A DNA stretch of 6,128 nucleotides, taken from assembly GCA_031550405.1 (NCBI GenBank), contig JAVBOP010000071.1:1-6128 (forward strand). Reading direction: 5' to 3'. The position numbers and the translations under genes were made by a program. Below are positions 1 through 5,954 of the stretch, in pieces. The notes beneath the pieces were generated by a model. That model searched no databases and was not told the DNA's origin. It saw only the letters and a list, made by a program, of their open reading frames with translations. This DNA is from JAVBOP01 sp031550405. Lineage in GTDB: Bacteria > Bacteroidota > Ignavibacteria > Kapaibacteriales > UBA2268. Numbering within the stretch: the stretch's first letter is position 1; each line of letters begins with the position of its first letter.

Positions 1-63
1 GTCAAATTTGATCCTGAAACTAAAGGTTATATCTGGGGTCCTCCTTCTATAGCTAACGAGTAA
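1..63 (+). CDS. 3' end of an unidentified plus-strand gene (partial)
   Basis: The first frame is open from base 1 and encodes VKFDPETKGYIWGPPSIANE before a TAA stop at 61-63. Only 20 residues are visible, so the product cannot be identified and the start lies outside the window. It is accepted as a real gene end mainly because a strong intrinsic terminator in the same orientation begins 18 nt after the stop. The tail has no CxxC, membrane segment or T9SS-type ending, so it gives no hint of function. Confidence 0.6.
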   Translation, partial: VKFDPETKGYIWGPPSIANE

Positions 64-81
64 TTTAATTTTGTTTACTTA

Positions 82-118
82 GCCGTTTTCGCTTCAAGAG
101 CGGAAGCGGCTTTATTTT
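82..118 (+). terminator. Intrinsic terminator after the partial first gene
   Basis: Bases 82-93 pair with 99-110 in a 12-bp stem, including two G-T pairs, around a 5-nt loop (94-98). A T-rich tract (TTTATTTT) follows at 111-118. This is a standard Rho-independent layout for plus-strand transcription. It separates the first gene from the lipoprotein gene at 146, which therefore probably has its own promoter or depends on readthrough. Confidence 0.85.
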
Positions 119-145
119 ATCAATCTTATATTTTTTAACAACATT

Positions 146-1975
146 ATGAAAAAAATAATATTAATATTATTCATCCTGATTTTTACAGGCTGCAAAAAAG
201 ACAGCTCTGTAAAGGCAAATGTATTTGTCTATGATAGCGTTAAAGCAGGGAAGCTGGAACTGCTGGCAGATTCTATTATACAAGGCAAACCCGTTGTTGT
301 CAGATATTATAAAAAACATGAAAAAGAAGCTGATATATATTGCAGTTACATGTATTATATCAAAAACGATAACAGATTTAATACATACAGGATGAAATCA
401 CCAAGCAAAACCACTGCGAATTATTTTGAATTTGTTGATACTGTTCCACAAGGCGCATCAGGTGGTTTTATATCTGCATACAATCCTAATATTACAATGG
501 ATATTGATCATTTAAATAATATAGTAATACTTAAAACAAACGGTAAATATGAGGAAGGAGCTGCCGGTAATCGCATGGTTTATTCTGCAGATACTTCTAA
601 TTATATGAATTATTTTAATTATGAAAGAGAAGTATACCCTGATAATTATATAGCTTATGCCCAAAAATGGTCTTTTGAGTTAAATAATAAAATTTTTACT
701 CATGAAATAGCTAATGAAGATTATAAAATTATATACGATGCAACTAATATTGACACGGCTACTAAGACTGTGCTTTTATTTATAATTAAGTCTCTCAGAG
801 ATAAAGTCGTGGATAGAGGCTTATTAAGTAAGATTGTAAAATTTAAAGATGTTGATGTATTAAATAGTGACGTAGCTAAGTCTATGCTAATGAAAGTTAT
901 AAAACATCATTTAGGAGAGGAGGAAGGAGGCAAAACGTTAGCAATAATAGCTTATAACAATCCTTTATCAAGATTGACTGAAACTGCATTTATGAGTGGG
1001 GAGCTAATAAATTGGATGAAAAAAGATATGAAAGACAGTCTTTTGGAAATAGGAAGCAAGTTTTATAAGTCAGCGCCAGAACGAAGCGAAAATATTATCT
1101 ATTATTTAAGATGTATTGAGGCGTCTGGATATGATTCTTCTGCGGTAGTTTTGCGTCTTTGCGAGAAACTTTTCGACAGATTGGAGAAACAGGAACAGCT
1201 TAAGTCAGGCATCGACAGAAATAATAATTTATTTTTACTTAAGAGCTTTATTTACCAAGGAATTGTAAGTTCGTATAAGAAATTAAATAAACTGCAGGAT
1301 GGCGTTGATTTCATGAAAAAATATGACAAGTATACTAAAAATTATGAAAAAGAAAAATATAGTTATTATTGGTATTTAGCAGAATTATTTGAAGATATAT
1401 CTCCCGACTCAGCATGTATTTATTATGCCAAAGCCAATAAAGTATATCCCAACATTCCGCCGCTACAGCGTAATTTTAAAAAGTATATATTGAAAGCCAG
1501 ACCTGATATTATGCCTGACAGTGCTATTGCATATCTTGATTCATTGAGCAACGCAATCATTTTTGAAAAGGAGGTATTGGCGTTTGACACTCCAATAATA
1601 GAACTTGAGAATGGTAAACGCCTTAATTTGAACAACTTGGATAAACCATTGATACTATTCAATTCATCAGCAACATGCACTTTTTGCCATCAGGAAATTG
1701 AATCTTTAGGCGAATCCAAGCTATCTAATATTAACTATAAACCCTTGTTATTATTCATAGATAAAGATGATTTTGAGCTTAGCAAGTCTAAAGGATTGTT
1801 GCCGAAAAATTTTGATTGTCAGCTCATTAAAAATGGCGATATGATAAAGAAATATTTAAATATAACCATTACTCCAACAACCGTAATTATTAACAATAAA
1901 AACGAATTAACATATTTTTCTTCAGGTTTTGATGGCAACATAAGCGGCATATTAAATGCCCTGATTGTAAAATAA
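146..1975 (+). CDS. Lipoprotein with C-terminal TlpA/ResA-like thioredoxin domain
   Basis: Predicted envelope lipoprotein of 609 residues. A lysine pair and hydrophobic stretch lead to the lipobox F-T-G-C with lipidated Cys16. The residues after it (KKDSS) are not the acidic run usually linked to surface export in Bacteroidota, so a periplasm-facing location is more likely (inference). Residues about 25-135 look beta-rich and were not recognised. Residues about 205-475 look mainly helical, possibly TPR-like, though no repeat is clear. From about 477 the protein aligns by eye with TlpA/ResA thioredoxin folds: CTFC at 511-514, then a Thr-Pro at 576-577 in the usual cis-proline position before a beta strand. 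The tryptophans usual before the first cysteine (WASWC) are replaced by NSSATC. Thiol-disulfide exchange is likely, but the partner is unknown. The ATG is fixed by the signal peptide; no Shine-Dalgarno is visible. The gene is much more AT-rich than the minus-strand genes and is flanked by terminators, so it is probably monocistronic. Confidence 0.9.
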   Translation: MKKIILILFILIFTGCKKDSSVKANVFVYDSVKAGKLELLADSIIQGKPVVVRYYKKHEKEADIYCSYMYYIKNDNRFNTYRMKSPSKTTANYFEFVDTVPQGASGGFISAYNPNITMDIDHLNNIVILKTNGKYEEGAAGNRMVYSADTSNYMNYFNYEREVYPDNYIAYAQKWSFELNNKIFTHEIANEDYKIIYDATNIDTATKTVLLFIIKSLRDKVVDRGLLSKIVKFKDVDVLNSDVAKSMLMKVIKHHLGEEEGGKTLAIIAYNNPLSRLTETAFMSGELINWMKKDMKDSLLEIGSKFYKSAPERSENIIYYLRCIEASGYDSSAVVLRLCEKLFDRLEKQEQLKSGIDRNNNLFLLKSFIYQGIVSSYKKLNKLQDGVDFMKKYDKYTKNYEKEKYSYYWYLAELFEDISPDSACIYYAKANKVYPNIPPLQRNFKKYILKARPDIMPDSAIAYLDSLSNAIIFEKEVLAFDTPIIELENGKRLNLNNLDKPLILFNSSATCTFCHQEIESLGESKLSNINYKPLLLFIDKDDFELSKSKGLLPKNFDCQLIKNGDMIKKYLNITITPTTVIINNKNELTYFSSGFDGNISGILNALIVK

Positions 1976-1984
1976 AACAATTGT

Positions 1985-2026
1985 AATACACAGCCTGATA
2001 TATTCTGTCGGGCTGTGTATTTTTTT
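1985..2026 (+). terminator. Intrinsic terminator of the lipoprotein gene
   Basis: Bases 1985-1998 pair with 2008-2021 in a 14-bp stem with one G-T pair and a 9-nt loop. A run of T residues to 2026 follows. The stem starts 10 nt after the TAA stop of the lipoprotein gene. On the minus strand the same hairpin is followed only later by a broken T-rich stretch, so it might weakly stop the converging minus-strand operon, but it is built for the plus strand. Confidence 0.9.
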
Positions 2027-2068
2027 ACAGTGTCATTTATTAAAAAAAATTAATATTATTAACTAATT

Positions 2069-2074
2069 AAAAGG
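2069..2074 (+). promoter_or_regulatory. Shine-Dalgarno-like AAAAGG before a plus-strand ATG
   Basis: AAAAGG sits 7 nt before the ATG at 2082 in an AT-rich leader. With the typical signal-peptide start that follows, it suggests that 2037-2105 was once the front of a real plus-strand gene. In AT-rich DNA such a short match can also arise by chance. Confidence 0.35.
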
Positions 2075-2081
2075 TTTTAAA

Positions 2082-2156
2082 ATGAAAAAATTTCTTGCAG
2101 CTATCGCAGAAGACAATGTGCTTAAGCCATGCCCGCCTCTTAAATATTCTGTATAG
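2082..2156 (+). pseudogene. Possible severed 5' end of a secreted-protein gene
   Basis: An ATG at 2082 opens a 24-codon frame that ends at TAG 2154-2156. Its first eight codons read MKKFLAAI, a very typical start of a signal peptide, and an AAAAGG motif lies 7 nt upstream. After codon 8 the reading turns to AEDNVLKPCPPL..., which is just the antisense of the subtilase fragment and looks nothing like a continuing signal peptide. The simplest reading is that a plus-strand gene was cut after about eight codons by a rearrangement, or that the assembly is wrongly joined here. It could also be a chance ATG in an AT-rich intergenic region. The lost gene cannot be identified. Confidence 0.3.
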
Positions 2157-2534
2157 TACCCACTTTGCGAATCACCTATACCCTGTTTCCGTATGGTTTG
2201 TGTGTTATTGCCATAATCTTGAGCAATTAATGTAAAATTCTCTTTCATATCAGGATGCTCTGTGTTGCTTCCCAAAGATTCTTGCGCTCCAATGAATATT
2301 TTATCGCTTCCTTTGGTTATTTCCCAAGCGAGAGGACATTTCATTGAATATAAATTCCAGTTCCAGCCACGAGTATGATAATTGGATTTATAGTAAGTGC
2401 CGGGGTAGCCTGAAAGTTCATTGCAGGCTGTTCTTGCTTTCATGCCTTTATCGCTGGGCATTATGCTCTGTGAAAAAGTAGTATTAACTGCAAACACTAA
2501 TGATACGCCGAATAATATTGCCTTTTTCATGGTT

Positions 2535-3512
2535 TCACCTTGCAATAATAAACTTGCCAATGGAATTGCCTACCTTAATGATATAGTGTCCGTCCGGCAA
2601 ATTGCTAACATTAATTTTTTGCTCTGTATTGAACTCTGTATAAACTGTCTTAACTGTGTTGCCTGCCGTATCATAAACATCAACGGCTGTTGGCAAAGCT
2701 GTGTAATTAGCAGGTAATTCTATAGTTAGCTCGTTTTTAATTATATTTGGATATATATCCAATATATCATATTGTGGAGCTTCTGTAATGCCACCTACGT
2801 TAAAATAATGTCCTGATAGCCCCCAATCAAAGTAAGGCCATTGTACTAAATTTATCTTTTCAATAAAAGCCATTGGTCCATCGGGAGCGTAGTATGGAGT
2901 AGCCGAACATACATAATTATCAAAAATTATATGCAGTTGTCTTTTATACTCTACAGTTCCTTCTTTACCAACATAAACCGAAGTATCAGGAGCAATTGTC
3001 CATCTATCCACAAATTTGAATTTGCCGAATTTTGCTTCAAGCTGCTTAAAGCCTTCCTTGCATTCCTTGTACTTGTCTAAAATGTCTTCCCATGTGTAGT
3101 AGATAAGCTTGTTGTCTTCGTAGATTTCCTTTCTTGGAATAATATTGTGCTCAAACTCCATTTTAAAAGTTTCCTTAGCCCATATCAGCCCTGTACATGT
3201 ATCTACCATGATTTTATATGGATTGTAATAAAACGATGTGTCCTTGGGGTCATATTCTTTGCCATATAGTTTGTAATATACATTGTCGAGTAGATACCAT
3301 ATCGTTTCTTCGTATGGTACAAGGCAAGTATTTTTTTCCTCCTGCCCTTTAGCCTGTGGTGGCGCAGCAAAACTGCTCAATATTACTGCCGCCACGAACA
3401 GCAATAAGGAAGTGCCTTTAAGAACTACAGCTTTTCTGTCTGCATTAGCCATAGCTTTCGAGGGGTTTATGAATTTTTTTTCACTTTTGTCGGATAAAAT
3501 GAATTTGCTCAT
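2535..3512 (-). CDS. Secreted protein of unknown function with T9SS C-terminal sorting domain
   Basis: A 325-residue exported protein. The ATG at 3512 is chosen because AAAGGAG ends 6 nt upstream; a TTG six bases earlier directly abuts that site and cannot be the start. The first 28 residues are polar and lysine-rich, then a hydrophobic core spans about 33-50 with likely cleavage near 50-57, an unusually long n-region for a signal peptide. An internal Met21 would give a conventional one but lacks a ribosome binding site. Residues about 58-245 form an unrecognised domain rich in Tyr, Trp and charged residues, with Cys63, Cys106, Cys151 and Cys202. Residues about 249-325 are a T9SS (Por secretion) tail: the IYPN motif at 253-256, alternating beta strands, NLPDGHYIIKV at 304-314 and the ending GKFIIAR. 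Such tails direct cargo through the outer membrane, often for surface attachment. It leads an operon with the S8 fragment. Confidence 0.9.
   Translation of the reverse strand: MSKFILSDKSEKKFINPSKAMANADRKAVVLKGTSLLLFVAAVILSSFAAPPQAKGQEEKNTCLVPYEETIWYLLDNVYYKLYGKEYDPKDTSFYYNPYKIMVDTCTGLIWAKETFKMEFEHNIIPRKEIYEDNKLIYYTWEDILDKYKECKEGFKQLEAKFGKFKFVDRWTIAPDTSVYVGKEGTVEYKRQLHIIFDNYVCSATPYYAPDGPMAFIEKINLVQWPYFDWGLSGHYFNVGGITEAPQYDILDIYPNIIKNELTIELPANYTALPTAVDVYDTAGNTVKTVYTEFNTEQKINVSNLPDGHYIIKVGNSIGKFIIAR
2536..2541 (-). promoter_or_regulatory. Ribosome binding site of the S8 fragment
   Basis: AAGGTG on the minus strand ends 5 nt before the ATG at 2530. It supports starting the S8 fragment there rather than at the in-frame ATG at 2560, which lies inside the preceding gene. 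It overlaps the stop codon of that gene, an arrangement compatible with translational coupling. Confidence 0.6.
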
Positions 3513-3518
3513 TTCCAA

Positions 3519-3525
3519 CTCCTTT
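3519..3525 (-). promoter_or_regulatory. Strong ribosome binding site of the T9SS cargo gene
   Basis: AAAGGAG on the minus strand lies 6 nt before the ATG at 3512. It fixes that start and excludes the TTG at 3518, which would have no spacer. Confidence 0.8.
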
Positions 3526-3553
3526 GATTATTTAGTATATATATTGTACCACA

Positions 3554-3561
3554 CAAATGTA
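3554..3561 (-). promoter_or_regulatory. Candidate promoter element TAnnTTTG before the T9SS cargo gene
   Basis: TACATTTG matches the Bacteroidota -7 consensus TAnnTTTG, and its last G is 42 nt before the ATG. A convincing -33 TTTG partner at the usual distance is not visible, so the call rests on one short motif in AT-rich DNA. Confidence 0.25.
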
Positions 3562-3846
3562 TGGCAGTTTATTAGATTCGGGTATGGCTTGGAACAGGAA
3601 GGCAACAGGGATAAAAGTATTTACAGCGCAACGTCGCTAAGCGGTATATAATTATCGTGCTTATCTAAGAAAACAAGTTTATGCGCTACAAATAGTCCTA
3701 TCATGTTGTCCAAATTCTCCATTATAATTAATTTTTCTACGTATTTTTATTAAAAACAATTCAATCTCAAGTAATAAAAACGATATTATTTTCATATTAT
3801 TGTATATATGTTGAATATATTATTATACCCAACCGCTATAAAAATG
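3562..3846. other. AT-rich intergenic region between the two minus-strand units
   Basis: This stretch lies between the promoter-like element of the T9SS cargo gene and the terminator-like hairpin after the membrane protein gene. Apart from a doubtful 33-codon minus-strand ORF at 3621-3722, no conserved coding pattern, repeat array, RNA gene or riboswitch fold was recognised. The part from about 3720 to 3840 is extremely AT-rich with scattered TATA-like runs, which gives many weak promoter matches and no reliable one. Confidence 0.5.
3621..3722 (-). CDS. Doubtful 33-residue small ORF
   Basis: A minus-strand frame from ATG at 3722 to TAA at 3621-3623 encodes a 33-residue peptide that begins MENLDNMIGLFVAHKLVFLD and ends IPLSDVAL. 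Its composition is protein-like, and it sits in an otherwise empty gap in the same orientation as its neighbours. Against it, no Shine-Dalgarno is visible, whereas the four longer minus-strand frames here each have one. No family was recognised. It may be a small protein, a gene remnant or chance. Confidence 0.2.
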   Translation of the reverse strand: MENLDNMIGLFVAHKLVFLDKHDNYIPLSDVAL

Positions 3847-3876
3847 TGTTAATTAATCCGCATGGTTAATATAACA
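3840..3876 (-). terminator. Weak AT-rich terminator after the membrane protein gene
   Basis: Read on the minus strand, TGTTA-T-ATTAA pairs with TTAAT-TAACA in a 10-bp stem with one bulged T (3847-3876) around a 9-nt loop. Five T residues (3840-3844) follow shortly after. It starts 13 nt beyond the stop of the membrane protein gene. The stem is almost all A-T pairs, so termination may be inefficient. Confidence 0.4.
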
Positions 3877-3889
3877 TATCTTGATAACC

Positions 3890-4726
3890 TTATTTCACTG
3901 ATTGCGAAGTTGTGAGAGTGCCGGTCTGATGGTCTAATTCCGAGCCAAGCAAGCTATGCGGTATTGAATATACTGCAAGCAGCACGCATACTGCTATAAT
4001 TGTCCATGTTCTTGATGGGGATTTGCGATTTTTCCAAATGGCAAGCGCGAATACCATAAGTACCAGTAACGTCTTATTGTCCGTCAAATCCCAGCCAAAC
4101 GGCACGCCCGACCAATACACGCCGAATGCAAACTTTTGCACGATTGCGCCGAATATCATGCCGCCGACAAATAGCAATATGCCGCTGACAAGCAGCAGGC
4201 GCGGATATGCAGGCATTCGGAATATCGCCATCAAGCCTGCTACAACAGCAAGGTACATTGCTCCGAACATCAATATGATATGAGTAATCAGGCATGGAGC
4301 GGGCACGGGAGCTTTATATCGAGCTACCAAATTAGGCGATTCATAGCTATTGATGCCGTCAGTCAGCTTGATTTTGTATTCGATCTTGCCGGCGGGTTTT
4401 TGTGCAGGCACGGGCGCCAGTAAGCCATCTCCGGCTGCACGCAATGTATCTGCTTTGAAATCAGCATTTGATGGATATAAACGGTGATATACAATGCCTG
4501 TTATATCAGGGTTATCTATCTTAATTATAAAGCCATTAACATCTGTCGTTTCGAGGCTGCGCGGCAGCTTTATTTTCGATTTGCGCATGGTTGGCTTTTC
4601 AGAAATGGACATGCCGATTGCCTCTGCATACGGATTTGTCGGACCTGTCATGCGCTGGAATACGGCTGCTCCGATGGTAATCAGCAAGGCTAAAGCCCAC
4701 ACAAGCATAACTTTTCCCTTTTGCAT
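3890..4726 (-). CDS. Conserved-type membrane protein with periplasmic domain, function unknown
   Basis: A 278-residue protein with five probable membrane segments at about 6-23, 145-168, 176-197, 218-231 and 240-256. The soluble loop at 24-143 looks beta-rich and should face the periplasm: it contains IKIDNPDITGIVYHRLYPS (69-87) and PAGKIEYKIKLTDG (111-124), a pattern like an immunoglobulin-type sandwich (inference). Between segments 3 and 4 is the striking stretch FGVYWSGVPFGWDLTDNKT (201-219), and segment 5 ends in IPHSLLGSELD (255-265). From memory, similar proteins recur unannotated in Ignavibacteria and related FCB genomes; this was not checked. No catalytic motif, haem-binding CxxCH or known transporter signature is present. 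The ATG follows the M28 gene stop by 1 nt (TAATATG) and has GTGGAG 7 nt upstream, so the two genes are almost certainly co-transcribed and translationally coupled. Confidence 0.85.
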   Translation of the reverse strand: MQKGKVMLVWALALLITIGAAVFQRMTGPTNPYAEAIGMSISEKPTMRKSKIKLPRSLETTDVNGFIIKIDNPDITGIVYHRLYPSNADFKADTLRAAGDGLLAPVPAQKPAGKIEYKIKLTDGINSYESPNLVARYKAPVPAPCLITHIILMFGAMYLAVVAGLMAIFRMPAYPRLLLVSGILLFVGGMIFGAIVQKFAFGVYWSGVPFGWDLTDNKTLLVLMVFALAIWKNRKSPSRTWTIIAVCVLLAVYSIPHSLLGSELDHQTGTLTTSQSVK

Positions 4727-4727
4727 A

Positions 4728-5948
4728 TTATAACTCCACTTTCAATTTTATTTCGACGGTATTGCGAAGCACAGTTACATAAACTGTCTCGCCCTTATTA
4801 AATTTGTTCATAGTGTTCATATAACTCATTATATCGCTAATACTTTCATCATTTATTCTGCATATAACGTCATTTTTCAGGACGCCTGCCATTTCCGCTG
4901 GACCGCCCGGTCTAACCCCGTTTACTTTCAAGCCATTACCGCTTGAAGCATGGTCAGGCATTATGCCGAGGGTCGTTTTTGCCATTCCCCTGAAAGAGAG
5001 TGGATTGCCGATAGCCTGATATGTCAAGTCCTGATTTTGCCTGCCGAGCAGCTTGGCTATTTCGACAACAAAGCTGGCTATATCACCGCATCCCTTTATG
5101 TTTATAAGGCTTACATCGTCTTCAGGCGTATGATACTGCTCATGTATTGAGGTATGCAAAAACAGCACCGGCACGCTATCCATGCAAAAGGAGGTCTGGT
5201 CGCTCGGACCATAGCCGCTGGCATTGGTTTCCATTTTGAAGCTGGTTTTGAAATGGCTGCTATACACGGAGGCGACCACTGTATCAAGCTGCAGGGCTGT
5301 GCCTATGCCGCTGACCGAAAGCACCGAATCCAATCGCCCAACCATATCTAAGTTAATCATTGCCTTGATGTTGCGCAATTCAACAGGCGGATGCTCGACA
5401 AAATATTTTGAGCCCCAAAGCCCCTCCTCTTCAGCAGAAAATGCAACGAAGATGATGCTTCTGTCGGTAGGTATTTGGGATAAAGCCTCCGCACATGCAA
5501 GCATAACCGCAACGCCAGAAGCATTATCGTCAGCTCCATTATGAACCGCTACAGTGTCGGGCTTACGGCTTGCACTGCCATAACCGCCCATGCCCAAGTG
5601 GTCATAGTGTGCGCCAATCACTATATATTCATCAGGCTTAGCTGCACCTTTCCTGCAATATGCGACGTTATATGTTTTGATATTTTTCTTAGTGCTGTCG
5701 GTATTTTTCATATCAAAATCGAAGGCTTGCATTCCATTCCGGTATAATGGAGAAAAATGAAAATATTTTAATTTTTCTGCTATATATCCTGCTGCCTTTA
5801 TAGCGCCGTCTGTTCCGGGGAAGCGGCCTTCAAGCCCGTCATCTGCCAAATATTGCAAGTGCTTGCGTATATTGCCAGTATCAATGGCTACTTGGGAAAC
5901 AGCGTTTTGCGCCAGAACGAAGAGCAAAAATAAAGTGAATTTGTACAT
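4728..5948 (-). CDS. Secreted M28-family zinc metallopeptidase with C-terminal PDZ domain
   Basis: A 406-residue exported aminopeptidase-type enzyme, expected to remove N-terminal residues from peptides in the periplasm or outside the cell. A signal peptide spans residues 1 to about 18 (cleavage near AVS-Q). All M28 metal and catalytic positions are present: His114 in GAHYDH, bridging Asp141 in GADDNASG, general base Glu173 and zinc ligand Glu174 in SAEEEG, Asp201 in NLDMVGR and His273 in YHTPEDD. The order and spacing fit a two-zinc M28 domain over about 25-302. Residues about 318-404 are a PDZ domain with VNGVRPGGPAEMAGVLKNDVI (342-362), which typically binds C-terminal peptides or controls substrate access. 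M28-PDZ fusions are known in Bacteroidota-type genomes. No T9SS tail is present, so the enzyme probably stays in the periplasm. The start is fixed by AAAGGAGG 6 nt upstream. It leads an operon with the membrane protein gene 1 nt downstream. Substrate specificity cannot be read from sequence. Confidence 0.95.
   Translation of the reverse strand: MYKFTLFLLFVLAQNAVSQVAIDTGNIRKHLQYLADDGLEGRFPGTDGAIKAAGYIAEKLKYFHFSPLYRNGMQAFDFDMKNTDSTKKNIKTYNVAYCRKGAAKPDEYIVIGAHYDHLGMGGYGSASRKPDTVAVHNGADDNASGVAVMLACAEALSQIPTDRSIIFVAFSAEEEGLWGSKYFVEHPPVELRNIKAMINLDMVGRLDSVLSVSGIGTALQLDTVVASVYSSHFKTSFKMETNASGYGPSDQTSFCMDSVPVLFLHTSIHEQYHTPEDDVSLINIKGCGDIASFVVEIAKLLGRQNQDLTYQAIGNPLSFRGMAKTTLGIMPDHASSGNGLKVNGVRPGGPAEMAGVLKNDVICRINDESISDIMSYMNTMNKFNKGETVYVTVLRNTVEIKLKVEL
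4734..4739 (-). promoter_or_regulatory. Ribosome binding site of the membrane protein gene
   Basis: GTGGAG on the minus strand lies 7 nt before the ATG at 4726 and inside the last codons of the M28 peptidase gene. It supports M1 rather than Met7 as the start and lets ribosomes finishing the peptidase gene restart here. Confidence 0.6.
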
Positions 5949-5954
5949 TTATTT

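Larger units (their letters stand above)
2063..2530 (-). pseudogene. Truncated subtilisin-family (S8) serine peptidase fragment, N-terminal part only
   Basis: The 155-residue frame starts with a signal peptide (MKKAILFGVSLVFAVNTTFS). The ATG at 2530 is preferred over an upstream in-frame start because a GGTG-type ribosome binding site lies just before it and the signal peptide begins there. Residues about 58-146 match the front of an S8 peptidase domain: W-N-L followed by C-P-L-A-W-E-I-T-K-G, then I-G...EHPDM (91-95) where subtilases have HPDL after the catalytic Asp, then GHG (133-135) with the catalytic-type His134. The expected Asp aligns with Ser85 (Glu84 if shifted), so that residue may be missing. 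Homology stops at SAIAA (141-145); the last ten residues are antisense to a plus-strand gene start. The part that would carry the catalytic Ser is absent, so peptidase activity is not expected. The ATG lies 4 nt after the stop of the T9SS cargo gene, so the two are co-transcribed. Confidence 0.75.

Noticed and set aside
66..73. TAATTTTG, a match to the Bacteroidota -7 promoter element
   Set aside because: It lies just before the intrinsic terminator at 82-118, so a transcript starting there would be stopped before reaching the lipoprotein gene; AT-rich DNA gives such matches by chance.
911..930. Purine-rich GGAGAGGAGGAAGGAGG run resembling stacked Shine-Dalgarno sites
   Set aside because: It lies inside the lipoprotein gene, encodes a Gly/Glu run (GEEEGG), and has no start codon at a suitable distance downstream.
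2421..2717. Plus-strand open frame of 98 codons across the S8 and T9SS genes
   Set aside because: It is antisense to two well-supported minus-strand genes, has a Cys/Asn/Ile-rich composition with no family likeness, and no ribosome binding site.
3283..3651. Plus-strand open frame of 122 codons over the start of the T9SS cargo gene
   Set aside because: Most of it mirrors the signal peptide region of the minus-strand gene; the hydrophobic look comes from the antisense of that region.
5224..5544. Plus-strand open frames antisense to the M28 peptidase
   Set aside because: The minus strand carries every M28 catalytic motif in frame, so these are shadows with low-complexity Ser/Ala/Thr content.
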